NCBI RefSeq assembly: GCF_905171765.1
Contig: NC_053392.1
Location: 502,244,556 to 502,308,555 of the forward strand
Direction: 5' to 3'
Source of the DNA: Bufo bufo
Lineage: Eukaryota > Chordata > Amphibia > Anura > Bufonidae
Length of the DNA: 64,000 nt
The notes under the pieces are model-generated. The model had not been told where the DNA came from and ran no database searches. It worked only from the letters and a program-made list of their open reading frames with translations. Position 1 is the first letter of the stretch, and each line of letters opens with the position of its first letter. Made by a program: the position numbers and the translations under genes. Shown piece after piece: positions 53,666 to 64,000 of the stretch.

Positions 53666-54690
53666 CTTCCTTTATTTCTGTTGTTCTTCTCTAACAGAAC
53701 AGAAGGGAACAAAATATCAGTGATGTGAACCCGGTCTAACTTTTTAGATACCATAATCATTGCTGACCATGGTGTACACTGTATAAACAAAGAGAGATGC
53801 CTTTACTTAGTCCCTTGCTGGATGAATTCTTTAAGACGTAGGATCAAAAGTTTACTTTGAAAGTCATCTTGATGGAACATTTTGACAATAGCGGAATAAC
53901 CTTTAGATAGCAAAATTATGACTTGCAAAGAGCACACATGCTCACATTAATCTCCTCCGCCTGTCAACTAACACAAACTAAAACATTACCATTGCAAGTA
54001 TTTAACTGTCAGCCTACTTACTGATGGGCTTTTAGTTCCTAAAGTACTCATGTCATGTTTTAATTAGGTTTGCTTCATATTGTCCTGTGTAAAAAATAGG
54101 TGGATTGTTTTTGACTATTGTCCTATATTACATTATCTGCCTATGATGCAATTCTCCAGACACTGTAGTTTATAATTATTTTACAGCTGTAGCACACGCA
54201 GGCACCATAGTGCAAAGCCTATTTTAAAAATGACTGTATAGAAGGGCTACAAATGACCAGCACTTTGCTGCGAGACAAATAATATATTGTATAGGATGAT
54301 GGGAGAGCATATTAATTGACGTTGCACAAAGTTTGATAAACTGCAAGCAAAACATAAAAGCAGCTTCGCTATATAACATAAAATCTAAGAACAAAATAAA
54401 AAGACAAATTGAGTTGCTAAAATAACTATCACATTGATGTCAGCTTGGGCAGGGTCATAGGTAGAGAAGGTGCAGAGGCAGAGTTACGCTCATACAACAT
54501 AAGGAGACACTAGGATTCTAGATGGTAAGTGGCAGGGACAGGATAGGAGAGGGAATGGCTTCAGTCTAGGCGTTTTGAGGGGAGGCCATAACTTATGAAT
54601 AATAAAAAAAAAAGCTGCAGTAGTTAATGGATCCAAGAAGATGGGTTTGGATAGCAGTTAAATCAGCCTCCTGCACAGACAGCAGCTCGA
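53666..54690. other. Longest apparently unique stretch
   Basis: From about 53760 to 54440 I see no transposon ends, tandem repeats or frames. AT-rich blocks such as ATGTTTTAATTAGGTTTGCT could hold homeodomain-type TAATTA sites. It is the best place in the window to look for ancestral non-coding sequence. Confidence 0.3.
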
Positions 54691-55250
54691 TGTGTGTGGG
54701 AGCACGTCATCAGGGAACAAATCTGGCCATAACTACTGTGAGGGGGCATGTTTGTGCATAACTACAGTAAGGGGGCAAATATCTGGTCATAACTACTGTG
54801 AGGGGGCATGTTTGTGCATAACTACAGTGAGGGGGCAAATATCTGGTCATAACTACTGTGAGGGGCAGATAATCTGGCCGTAACTACTGTGAGGGGGCAC
54901 ATCATCTGGCCATAACTACTGTGAGGGGGCACATATCTGGCCATAACTACTGTGAGGGGCACATCATCTGGCCATAACTACTGTGAGGGGGCATATTTGT
55001 ACATAACTATAGTGAGGGAGCACATAATCTGGCCATAACTACTGTGAGGGGGCACATAATCTGGCCATAACTACTGTGAGGGGGCACATATCTAGCCATA
55101 ACTACTGTGAAGGGGGCACATAATCTGGTCATAACTACTGTGAGGGGCACATAATCTGGCATAACTACTGTGAGGGGGCACCTAATCTGACACAACTACT
55201 ATGAGGGGGCATATTATCTGGCAAAACTACTATGAGGGGCACAAAGGTGG
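54691..55250. repeat. Minisatellite, same unit as 33180-35090
   Basis: Units of CATAACTACTGTGAGGGGGC with ACATAATCTGGC recur about 17 times. The left flank GATGTGTGTGGGAGCACGTC then ATCAGG matches the hAT block at 29530 and 33815. So this is a fragment of a second copy of that non-autonomous hAT. Confidence 0.88.
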
Positions 55251-56465
55251 ACATACACTCTGACATCAGGTATTGATGGGAAGGGAATGGACAAGGGGCA
55301 TTACATTTTTGATTCTTCATCAAATAGCTATCATGCTGAACATTAGGGATCAAATTCAGAGGGTAGGAGCTTGTGCAGGTGGTGTCAACTTTAGAGATTT
55401 TTTTGGGGGGGACCAGGAAGCTTATTCCTGCTTTTAGATACTGATGACCTATCTTCCAGAGAGGTCAACAATATTGGATCCGACCCCCATCTATCAGTTG
55501 TTTTCAGCAACTTTTGGCACCAGAACCTAAACAGTGGATGAAGAAGGAAGCAGAAGGGTCTATTCATAGTGTAGTGAGTGTGTCAGCTCACTTGGAAGCT
55601 GAACTGCAATATTTTGGCATGGCCACTACACAATGGTTGGAGCCTAATGCTTCTGTTTCCATCCACAGTTTAGATTCCAGTTCCGGCGGCTACACTGATG
55701 AGGTGGGGACTACTGGTGGTGACTAAGTGATCTATTATTTAGTGGGTCTATGCACATTTTAATGGAACTATACGGTCACATTTTTTTTTTTATTGTTTCC
55801 TATTTCAGGTTTTCTCTTGAAAACGATATCATATTGTATTATTAGGTATAATGGTATCCTTATTAGTAGTACCTGTATGCTAACACTTGCAAGGACATTC
55901 ATTAAAATAGTTTGCATGTTCAAATCCCCCCATGATTATCGCTGTGGCCAGAGCAGTAGTGTTCATGCCCATAGTTCTATAGCGTAACCCAATGGAATCT
56001 GATTCTGCACTGCCTTATTATATAATACGTCTACATATTGAATCTCAGGGGCAGACTTATGAAATCATTTAAGGTACTTTTAACGATTAAAAAAAAATTG
56101 CAAATATGGTGCACTCCATATATTTGTTATAATTTGCGTATTTTTTTAATTCTTGACACTTTTCAAAAGTGGTGATAAAGGGGTGGGGCTTTGTGGGAGG
56201 GGCTATGCACAGCCCGACAGATTTACTATGATTTATTATAGAAACTGGCATAGATTATAGTTAAAATTGACACCATCTCATAGCAGGGACAGATTTGATT
56301 TTGTAAGGAGTGTCAGAAGATGCTTTAGTGCTCCAAATCTCCAAACCTAGGGTAGTAGCTGAAGCCTTGAGTCTGTTTGGATAGGGGTATGGTGACAAGG
56401 TCCGTACAGCACTGTGCAGAATGTTGGCAATGTATGGTATAAGCTAATTTATAGTGAATAAAATA
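55251..56465. other. No gene recognised
   Basis: Mixed sequence with short frames only. The 55514-55726 frame has no family resemblance and no supporting context. Part near 56040-56260 (GGGGCAGACTTATGAAATC) may be another decayed short element. Confidence 0.35.
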
Positions 56466-56955
56466 CACTGCCTGTCCAAAATAAAAGTTGCCACCTGGAT
56501 TTAACTAAGCAAATAGTTATGAGCCTCTTATTGGATAATTACTGCATGGGTGATTATCTTTCAGCTGGCAACAAGTTATTTAACCCAACTGGTGCAATGA
56601 GTTGCTTCTCATTTCTTAAACAACCATGTCGAAAGACATATATCGTGGTCGTGGAAAAGATGTTAGTCTGTTTGAGAAGGGTCAAATCATTGGCATGCAT
56701 CAAGCAGAGAAAACATTTAAGGAGATTGCAGAAACTACTAAAATTGGGTTAAGAACTGTCCAACGCATTATTAAAAAATGGAAGGCATCATTTTCACACA
56801 TGGATTGGTCACCACAGTGTCCAGACCTTAACTCCATTGAGAATCTTTGGGATGTGCTGGAGAAAGCTTTGCGCAGCAGTCAGACTCTACCATCATCAAT
56901 GCAATATCCTGATGAAAAATTTATTCAACACTGGATGGAAATAAGTGTATGTATA
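56466..56955 (+). mobile_element. Tc1-like remnant, internally deleted and right-truncated
   Basis: The left end CACTGCCTGTCCAAAATAAA follows TA at 56464-56465. The transposase N-terminus is fused to a C-terminal segment, and the right terminal repeat is missing where a new repeat begins at about 56959. Confidence 0.78.
56626..56950 (+). pseudogene. Tc1-like transposase, core deleted
   Basis: [20 protein letters not shown] opens a helix-turn-helix region ([20 protein letters not shown]). After KKWKASFSH the frame jumps to [20 protein letters not shown], the third catalytic region. The first two catalytic aspartates are gone, so it cannot transpose. The frame runs on to 57090 into unrelated repeat sequence. 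Confidence 0.82.
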
Positions 56956-56958
56956 TAT

Positions 56959-58500
56959 ATTAGAGATGAGCGAATCGAAGCTGATGAAGTGCCATTCGAT
57001 CCGAATTTCAGGAAAAATTTGATTCACAATTTCCTTGCTCTTCGTGGTAACGAATCGCATTTTTTCTTAAAATGGCTGCTGCACATGTAAGAAAATGGAG
57101 AAAGGAACTCTGGGAAGGCGGGATCACCCATAATGCCATGCATGCAGCCAATCAGAAGCCAGCCAGTTCTATGATGTCACAGCCCTATAAATAGATCTTA
57201 GATTCTGCCATTTATCAGTGTACTTAGTGCAGGGAGAGACGTCTGCAGGTGCTAGGAACAGTGATAAGAAAGACTTGATTGTCGTGAAAAAAAGATTTAT
57301 AAGTGCAGGAAAAGAATAGGGAGGAATCATTCCACAGCATTTATGTAGAACAGGGTTCAGTAGGGGAGGTTACAGACTGGGTAATAGGAACAATCCTATT
57401 ACACCTTGCTGCACTGACTGGGAAGCCAAATTGCCATTATATAGCTCTGTCATTCCAGCAAACCGTTCTTGTTATTGTGGTGCAAGTTCTGTTTGATACA
57501 GCCATTAACAGGGTTTATTACAAGGTAATATTTCTACAGTATGTCTTATTTGCCATTGTGCGGTGCAGTTATATGTTGTGAAGCCCTTTTTGCAGTGTAT
57601 TAGTGGCAAAAGAAAAATATATTTGCCATTCTGCGTTGCACTTATTTGTTGAAAAGCCTTTTGTGTTGTGTAAAAGTAGAAAAAAATTAGGGCCTAATTG
57701 CCATTAAGCGGTGCAGTGATATATGCTACAGCCCTGTTTGCCGTGTATTAGTGGCGAAATAAAAATATATTCGCCGTTTATCGTTGCACTTTTCTGTTGA
57801 AAAGCCTTTTGTGCAGTGTAGAAGTAAAAAAAAAATTAGGGCCTAATTGCCGTTCGTTGCAGTGATCTATTCTACAGCCCTGTTTGCCGTGTATTCGTGG
57901 TGAAATAAAAATGTATTCGCCGTTCATCGTTGCACTTATATGTTGAAAATCCTTTTGTGTACTGTAAAAGTAGAAAAAAATTAGGGCCTAATTGCCGTTC
58001 AGCGATGCAGTGATATATTATATATCCCTGTTTGCCGTGTATTAGTGGAGAAATAAAAATATATTCGCCATTTAGCGTTGCACTTATCTGTTGAAAACCC
58101 TTTTGTGTTGTGCAAAAGTAGAAAAAAATTAGGGCCTAATTGCCGTTCAGCGGTGCAGTGATATATTATATAGCCCTGTTTGCCGTGTATTAGTGGCGAA
58201 ATAAAAATATATTAGCCGTTCAGAGTTGCACTTATATGTTGAAAAGACTTGTGTAGTGGAAAAGTGGAAAAAAAATAAGGTCCTATTTGCTGTTCAGTGG
58301 TGCAGTTATATGTGGAGAAGCCCTTTTTGCGGTATGGACCGAATTAAGTAGTGGTTAAATCTTTTATGTGAAACAGTTTGTTTGGGGGGAAATTGATGGG
58401 TGATTGTATTGTAAAATTGATTGGGCTGTATGGACCGAATTACGCTATCATGGGTCCTGCAGTAAACATAATAAAAACGCTGATGACAACACACCAGCAG
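56959..58500. repeat. Interspersed element starting AGAGATGAGCGAATCG, with internal tandem repeats
   Basis: The start is a member of the GATGAGCGAAT-ended group (also at 59657 and 60481). From about 57530 to 58330 it holds five to six tandem units of 146-158 bases marked by GCCGTGTATTAGTGG, AAAAATATATTCGCCG and TTAGGGCCTAATTGCCG. No coding content is credible. Confidence 0.7.
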
Positions 58501-58724
58501 ACTTTGCATTTACCATCTATTCACAATTAAATCAAGCAGCTCCAGTAAGTTGAAAACATTCATGTGTTTTTGTCTGCCCCATCTGCATTTGATCTCCACA
58601 GCACACAAGACATGACAGGAGAGCCTCTGCTTTGGAGTCCAAGTCCAGCTTCTTAAGATCAGGAGTTCCATCAGAATTGTGCGTAACATTCTTGCTCCCT
58701 GTGCAAAGCCATAACAAAATGACG
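58501..58724. other. Unassigned spacer
   Basis: Sequence between the tandem repeat element and the truncated left end of a Tc1-like copy; nothing recognised. Confidence 0.3.
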
Positions 58725-59482
58725 AAAAACATATTTTTTGCTTTGATTAATGCTTTGCACACTCTTGGCATTCTTTTGATGAGCTTCAAGAGGTAGTCCC
58801 CTGAAATGGTTTTCACTTCACAGGTGTGCCCTGTCAGGTTTAATAAGTGGGATTTCTTGCCTTATAAATGGGGTTGGGACCATCAGTTGCGTTGAGGAGA
58901 AGTAAGGTGGATACACAGCTGATAGTCCTACTGAATAGACTGTTAGAATTTGTATTATGGCAAGAAAAAAGCAGCTAAGTAAAGAAAAACGAGTGGCCAT
59001 CATTACTTTAAGAAATGAAGGTCAGTCAGTCAGCCGAAAAATTGGGAAAACTTTGAAAGTAAGGGCTATTTGACCATGAAGGAGAGTGATGGGGTGCTGC
59101 GCCAGATGACCTGGCCTCCACAGTCACCGGACCTGAACCCAATCGAGATGGTTTGGGGTGAGCTGGACCGCAGAGTGAAGGCAAAAGGGCCAACAAGTGC
59201 TAAGCATCTCTGGGAACTCCTTCAAGACTGTTGGAAGACCATTTCAGGAAACAACCTCTTGAAGCTCATCAAGAGAATGCCAAGAGTGTGCAAAGCAGTA
59301 ATCAAAGCAAAAGGTGGCTACTTTGAAGAACCTAGACTATGACATATTTTTAGTTATTTCACACTTGTTTGTTATGTATATAATTCCACATGTGTTAATT
59401 CATAGTTTTGATGCCTTCTAGTTATGAAAATAAAGAAAACTCTTTGAATGAGAAGGTGTGTCCAAACTTTTGGTCTGTACTG
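58725..59482 (+). mobile_element. Internally deleted Tc1-like element (derivative 2)
   Basis: It shares the deletion junction of 39268-40206: GTAAGGGCTATTTGACCATG joins the N-terminal MARKKQLSKEK frame (58957) to MTMKESDGVLRQM and [11 protein letters not shown]. The right end (TTTGGTCTGTACTG) is followed by TA at 59483. The left terminal repeat is truncated at about 58725. Confidence 0.83.
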
Positions 59483-59656
59483 TATGCTTTCCATGAGTGC
59501 ATAGGGTTTCATGTTATACTGTATTTGTGTACTTGCTAGATGATGACATTAAAGGGAATGTGTCATCAGAAAATGGCCTGCTGTGTAAATCATGTTTTTA
59601 TGTTTAACATATTTTTAAAGATTTTTTTATGATGTTTTTAAATTTTCCAAGTTAGT

Positions 59657-59903
59657 ATTAGAGATGAGCGAATTTCATGCTATGAAATTCGTTCATCCAT
59701 CGTTTCGTGGCAAAATCAGAATTGCGTTATGGATTCCGTTACCACGGATCATAACTCAATTCTATGACAGAATGCATACCAGAATGCCTTTAGAGGTATT
59801 CCGCCATTCATTCCATCATTATAGAAGTCTATGGCCTCTCCTGCTTTTACCAACGAAAGAAGCATGAACGAATTTCAAAATATGAAATTCGCTCATCTGT
59901 AGT
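59657..59903. mobile_element. Palindromic MITE (TAGAGATGAGCGAATTTC)
   Basis: TAGAGATGAGCGAATTTCAT and its inverse ATGAAATTCGCTCATCT bound the element, and GAATTTCATGCTATGAAATTC is a small palindrome at the left end. There is no coding content. Confidence 0.68.
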
Positions 59904-60476
59904 CACTATCTATATTTAAACAAAAAAACATAAAACCTGCAGTTTTTGCATTGGCCACTAAGCCTAATAATAGGCGCCACTTCTTGGTCTGTACAGATCA
60001 CTTTACTGCAGTTATATACCATTTTAAAGAGGGGTGTACACGGGCTGATGGAACAGCAGATTGTCGGGAAATAAGCGTTCCTTCCTGACAGTCGGCTGCT
60101 CACTCAGTGAAGGAGGCCCCTGCATTTACATGCAGTGATCTCCTTCATAGTATGAGGACGAGGGATCGCCATGGCTATGCCTCTTCCCCATACAGAATCA
60201 TTGATTCTGGGCAGCAGATCCCTGTTTAAACAGCACGATCTGCCCAGGAACGATGATTGAAGTGCCTGCAGGAACGACAGGATCACCTAATGAATGAGTG
60301 TTTTGCTCATTCATCAGGTGATCGGCAGCACATTTAAATGGCCAGATTATCAGGAACAAGTGTTCACAGGAATGGTCATTCCTGATAATCTGGCCAATTA
60401 TTGGTACATGGAAATCCACCTTAAACCTGGCTGTTATGATAAGGATATATATCACCTCTGTGTACAGATAAGTCAG
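59904..60476. repeat. Foldback-type short element(s)
   Basis: GGCCAGATTATCAGGAAC and ATTCCTGATAATCTGGCC (60339-60396) are inverted, as are ATGAATGAGTG and CTCATTCAT (60292-60319). This is MITE-like texture with uncertain edges. Confidence 0.45.
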
Positions 60477-61264
60477 GATTAGAGATGAGCGAATTTTTCA
60501 AAAATTCGATTGGCCGGTTCGCCATTTTTTTCCCCCGATCTGAATAAATTTGCTGTGAATTACGTTAAAAAACAGCTATTTCCTGGCTGCAGAGAGCCTT
60601 TATAGTGGTGTAGAACACTGTGCCTTGCAGTAACACGCATAGAGAGTCTGCTCTGGTAGTGAAATAATACTGTGAGTCAGTATGACATGCAGATGACAGG
60701 CATCGCACTTAGAATCACTGCACACTTCATTTATTTGGGCAGTCACGGGGCCAAAACTGACCAAATAACTAAAGTATGAACTCAGCCTTACAGGTCAATG
60801 TTAGCGCCAAGAAGAAGCGCACTCCTTTTACACCGTCATCTGCTGATTCCACATAGATGTCTACAGACCCTGTTCTATTAAACACTTATACAAGTAGAGC
60901 CCCCGATAGAGTGGAGAGGGTGTCAGTAGTAAGTTTGTGTTGACGTCACTGATTATTTTGACCACAAAAATGGATCCTGTCTGTTGAGCATCCACCTTCA
61001 CTTGGTCAGCATTTGGTCACTAATCCATCAGTACTGCTAATGACAGAGATGACACGTGAACGGAATATTTGCAAGTCTTCTGTGTTTTGTACCCACTCCT
61101 TCTTTTGGCTACCAAATCACAAGCCAATTCTGATTGGACTACACAGGCCTTACAGCTGCTACACAGACAGGATCCGTTATGCGTCTCATTTTACCTTCTT
61201 TCTGACAGATCAGAGGAAGGGTCAAATAAATGATGATGTCGGCCAAGCCAAAAAGGCTAAATAG
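60477..61264. repeat. Interspersed element starting TTAGAGATGAGCGAAT
   Basis: The start again carries the GATGAGCGAAT motif. The remaining sequence has no frame of note. It is a non-autonomous element by analogy with 56959. Confidence 0.45.
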
Positions 61265-61710
61265 TGGCCCAGTCATGAAGTAGGGATGGTGGGAACAGCA
61301 TGAGAAGTCCACAGAGTGACCCTATGACATAATAGTGAGGTGAAAGCAGCATGAAGGGACCACAGAGTGGCCCAATCACAGAGTCTGTAGGTGGCGGCAG
61401 CATCAGGAGGCTGCAGAGTGGCACAATGACAGAGTGTGGAGGTAGCGGCAGCATCAGGAGACCACAGAGTGGCAAGTTGACATAGTGGTGAGGTGGAAGC
61501 AGCATGAGGAGACCACAGAGTGGTCCAATCACAGAGTCTGCAGGTGGCGGCAGCATAAGGAGGCCACAGAGTGGCTAGGTGACATAGTGTGGAGGTGGGG
61601 GCAGCATCAGGAGACCACCGAGTGGCAAGGTGACATAGTGTGGAGGTGGCAGCAGCATCAGGAGGCCACAAAGTTGCAAGGTGACATAGTGTGGAGGTGG
61701 GTGGCAATAC
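61265..61710. repeat. 51-bp minisatellite, about 8.5 units, open in several frames
   Basis: Units contain CCACAGAGTGGC, GACATAGTGTGGAGGTGG and CAGCATCAGGAG and repeat every 51 bases. Because 51 is divisible by three, each frame reads a 17-residue repeat, such as STLCHLATLWPPDAAAT on the minus strand (61707-61273). There is no start context, signal or family match. Confidence 0.85.
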
Positions 61711-61941
61711 CAGTACCCGCTAAAGATGGTGGGTGAAAGAAGAGCACTTGGCATCAGATGTGTTGCCTCAGGCATTTGGCAGTATCAGAATAGTATCTAA
61801 GGCAGGTAGCCAGAAGAAACCAGTCTCTTTTGTCAAAGTGTTGGTGTGGCACCATGGATGATCTAGTAGGATGCATCAGGAATTGGTGGGTGGAAATCCT
61901 GGCTGATCCACACCTGATTCCTCTTGACAAAGGTCAGTTTC

Positions 61942-62445
61942 TAGAGTTAAGCGGACACCTGGATGTTCGGGTTCGGCCAAACTTCACAAAAAAGTTCGAG
62001 TTCGGGACCCGAAATTGACCCCGAACCCAAACCCCATTGAAGTCAATGGGACCCGAACTTTTGAGCACTAAAATGGCTGTAAAAATGTCATGGAAACGGG
62101 CTAGAGAGGTGCAAATTCCAGCAAAATGTGGTTAAGAGCACGGCAAGTTCTCTGCAAAAAAAATGTAGATAGGGAAATGACTTAAAATAACTTAAAATAC
62201 TTAAAAATAAAAAATGGCGGTGGAGGAGGAGGTATCCTACACTGGTTTTTGGTTAAATTTCTTTATTTTATTTAAAAAAAAAATTAGGGTACACCCCAAA
62301 ACATTGGGAAATATAACCTGTGATAACCCCCTCCAGCCGTGCTAAACAAACGTTCAGAAAATGCACTGGCTGCAGGGCAGGCCAGCACCTCCAAGGCGTA
62401 AAGGGCAAGCTCAGGCCACATGCCCAATTTGTAGACCCAGAGGTT
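61942..62445 (-). mobile_element. hAT element, 3' part with transposase C-terminus
   Basis: The terminus TAGAGTTAAGCGGACACCTG with TTCGGGTTCGGCC is followed inward on the minus strand by a transposase tail. The element is cut off at about 62446 by another repeat. This is the only transposase-coding hAT sequence in the window, and its end differs from the CAG-ended hAT at 29259. Confidence 0.72.
62284..62445 (-). pseudogene. hAT transposase C-terminal dimerisation domain fragment
   Basis: The minus strand reads WPELALYALEVLACPAASAFSERLFSTAGGGYHR. The PAASAFSERLFSTAG block is the signature of the hAT C-terminal dimerisation region. Codons upstream of it belong to an inserted GC-rich repeat, so the catalytic domain is missing. 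Confidence 0.83.
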
Positions 62446-62815
62446 TAACCACCTCAGGACCGCCGTACGCAGGATTGCGTCTTTGCGGCGGTCCTGTTGT
62501 TCTGGGTGGACGCGCCGGTGCGTCCTCTCGCGAGACGCGAGATTTCCTGTGAACGCGCGCACACAGGCGCGCGCGTTCACAGGATCGGAAGGTAAGCGAG
62601 TGGATCTCCAGCCTGCCAGCGGCGATCGTTCGCTGGCAGGCTGGAGATGTGATTTTTTTAACCCCTAACAGGTATATTAGACGCTGTTTTGATAACAGCG
62701 TCTAATATACCTGCTACCTGGTCCTCTGGTGGTCCCCTTTGTTTGGATCGACCACCAGAGGACACAGGCAGCTCAGTAATATGTTGCACCAAGCACCACT
62801 ACACTACACCCCCCC
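62446..62815. repeat. Run of five perfect hairpins
   Basis: Consecutive inverted repeats without mismatch: 62456-62465/62486-62495 (10 bp), 62546-62560/62569-62583 (15 bp), 62604-62621/62631-62648 (18 bp), 62669-62688/62694-62713 (20 bp) and 62721-62734/62750-62763 (14 bp). Loops are 5-20 bases. The first 150 bases are CpG-rich. This is the head of an interspersed element whose tail is the minisatellite that follows. A poly-C run of about 13 lies at 62808-62821. Confidence 0.88.
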
Positions 62816-62819
62816 CCCC

Positions 62820-64000
62820 CCGTCACTTATTAACCCCTTATTCACCCTTGATCACCCCTGATCACCCCATATAGACTCCCTGATCACCCCCCTGTCATTG
62901 ATTACCCCCCTGTCATTGATCACCCCCCTGTAAAGCTCCATTCAGATGTCCGCATGATTTTTACGGATCCACTGATAGACTGATCGGATCCGTAAAAATC
63001 ATACGGACGTCTGAATGCAGCCTTACAGGGGAGTGATAAATGACGGAGGTGATCACCCCATATAGACTCCCTGATCACCCCCCTGTCATTGATCACCCCC
63101 CTGTAAAGCTCCATTCAGATGTCCGCATGATTTTTACGGATCCACTGATAGACTGATCGGATCCGTAAAAATCATACGGACGTCTGAATGCAGCCTTACA
63201 GGGGAGTGATCAATGACTGTGGTGATCACCCCATATAGACTCCCTGATCACCCCCCTGTCATTGATTACCCCTCTGTCATTGATCACCCCCCTGTAAAGC
63301 TCCATTCAGATGTCCGCATGATTTTTACGGATCCACTGATAGACTGATCGGATCCGTAAAAATCATACGGACGTCTGAATGCAGCCTTACAGGGGAGTGA
63401 TCAATGACTGTGGTGATCACCCCATATAGACTCCCTGATCACCCCCCTGTCATTGATTACCCCTCTGTCATTGATCACCCCCCTGTAAAGCTCCATTCAG
63501 ATGTCCGCATGATTTTTACGGATCCACTGATAGACTGATCGGATCCGTAAAAATCATACGGACGTCTGAATGCAGCCTTACAGGGGAGTGATCAATGACT
63601 GTGGTGATCACCCCATATAGACTCCCTGATCACCCCCCTGTCATTGATTACCCCTCTGTCATTGATCACCCCCCTGTAAAGCTCCATTCAGATGTCCGCA
63701 TGATTTTTACGGATCCACTGATAGGATCCGTAAAAATCATACGGACGTCTGAATGCAGCCTTACAGGGGAGTGATCAATGACTGTGGTGATCACCCCATA
63801 TAGACTCCCTGATCACCCCCCTGTCATTGATTACCCCTCTGTCATTGATCACCCCCCTGTAAAGCTCCATTCAGATGTCCGCATGATTTTTACGGATCCA
63901 CTGATAGACTGATCGGATCCGTAAAAATCATACGGACGTCTGAATGCAGCCTTACAGGGGGGTGATCAATGACAGTTGGGTGATCACCCCATATAGACTC
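62820..64000. repeat. Hairpin-bearing minisatellite, about 191-bp units, runs off the window
   Basis: Units start at TTCAGATGTCCGCATG at 62941, 63114, 63305, 63496, 63687 and 63870, so spacings are 173, 191, 191, 191 and 183. Each unit contains an inverted repeat of about 30 bases (TTCAGATGTCC to ACGGATCC and back) plus runs of CCCCCCTGTCATTGATCA. The 183-base spacing reflects loss of 8 bases (AGACTGAT) near 63723. Confidence 0.92.

Noticed and set aside
56626..57090. 154-residue Tc1 fusion frame as a domesticated transposase
   Set aside because: The core is deleted, the tail runs into an unrelated repeat, and nothing suggests constraint.

Overview
The window is eukaryotic, repeat-saturated vertebrate DNA, most likely from a frog or toad. 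This is inferred from the mix of families: Tx1/L1-type LINE, Gmr1-like Gypsy, Penelope-like element with hammerhead ribozymes, many Tc1-like transposons, hAT elements, short TTAA-flanked elements, and repeats with the terminal motif GATGAGCGAAT. I see no host protein-coding gene, rRNA or convincing tRNA gene. Essentially every long reading frame belongs to a transposable element or a tandem repeat.

Layout. 1-4.2 kb: minus-strand LINE with an open partial ORF2 and a once-frameshifted ORF1. 4.4-6.4 kb: decayed Tc1-like element invaded by a 523-bp tandem repeat array (array A). 6.7-8.0 kb: old interspersed repeat. 8.66-14.66 kb: Gmr1-like Gypsy retrotransposon (both LTRs, internally deleted, integrase upstream of reverse transcriptase), interrupted by a TTAA-flanked element that is itself interrupted by array B of the same tandem repeat (532-bp units). 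15.7-24.2 kb: short non-autonomous elements, an AT-rich palindrome, a Penelope-type terminal region with a hammerhead-like motif, and a decayed Tc1. 25.5-27.5 kb: end-to-end palindromic short elements. 27.6-36.1 kb: a deep nest: long-inverted-repeat element > short element > hAT (8-bp target duplication) > solo LTR (5 bp) > Penelope-like copy (13 bp) coding a GIY-YIG endonuclease and carrying a canonical hammerhead ribozyme. 36.9-46.2 kb: five Tc1-like elements, four of them packed into one degenerate tandem repeat; one has an apparently intact DD34E transposase, another is split by array C. 46.3-47.2 kb: palindrome with a 14-bp target duplication. 47.9-49.2 and 51.0-51.6 kb: solo LTRs. 49.2-56.4 kb: short elements, a minisatellite and the longest apparently unique stretch. 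56.5-64 kb: Tc1 remnants, several tandem repeats, a hAT C-terminal fragment, and a run of hairpins leading into a ~191-bp minisatellite that leaves the window.

How parts work together. These are independent parasites layered in time, and nesting gives their order of arrival. The strongest candidate for something undescribed is the 523-532-bp tandem repeat. All three of its arrays (two orientations, three unrelated host elements) are flanked by 12-16-bp duplications of host sequence, share one constant end, and have variable other ends. That is the pattern of a retroposed tandem RNA rather than a static satellite. The Penelope copy (13-bp duplication) and the 46.3-kb palindrome (14-bp duplication) use similarly long target duplications, so Penelope-type machinery is a candidate for mobilising it. 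That link is inference.
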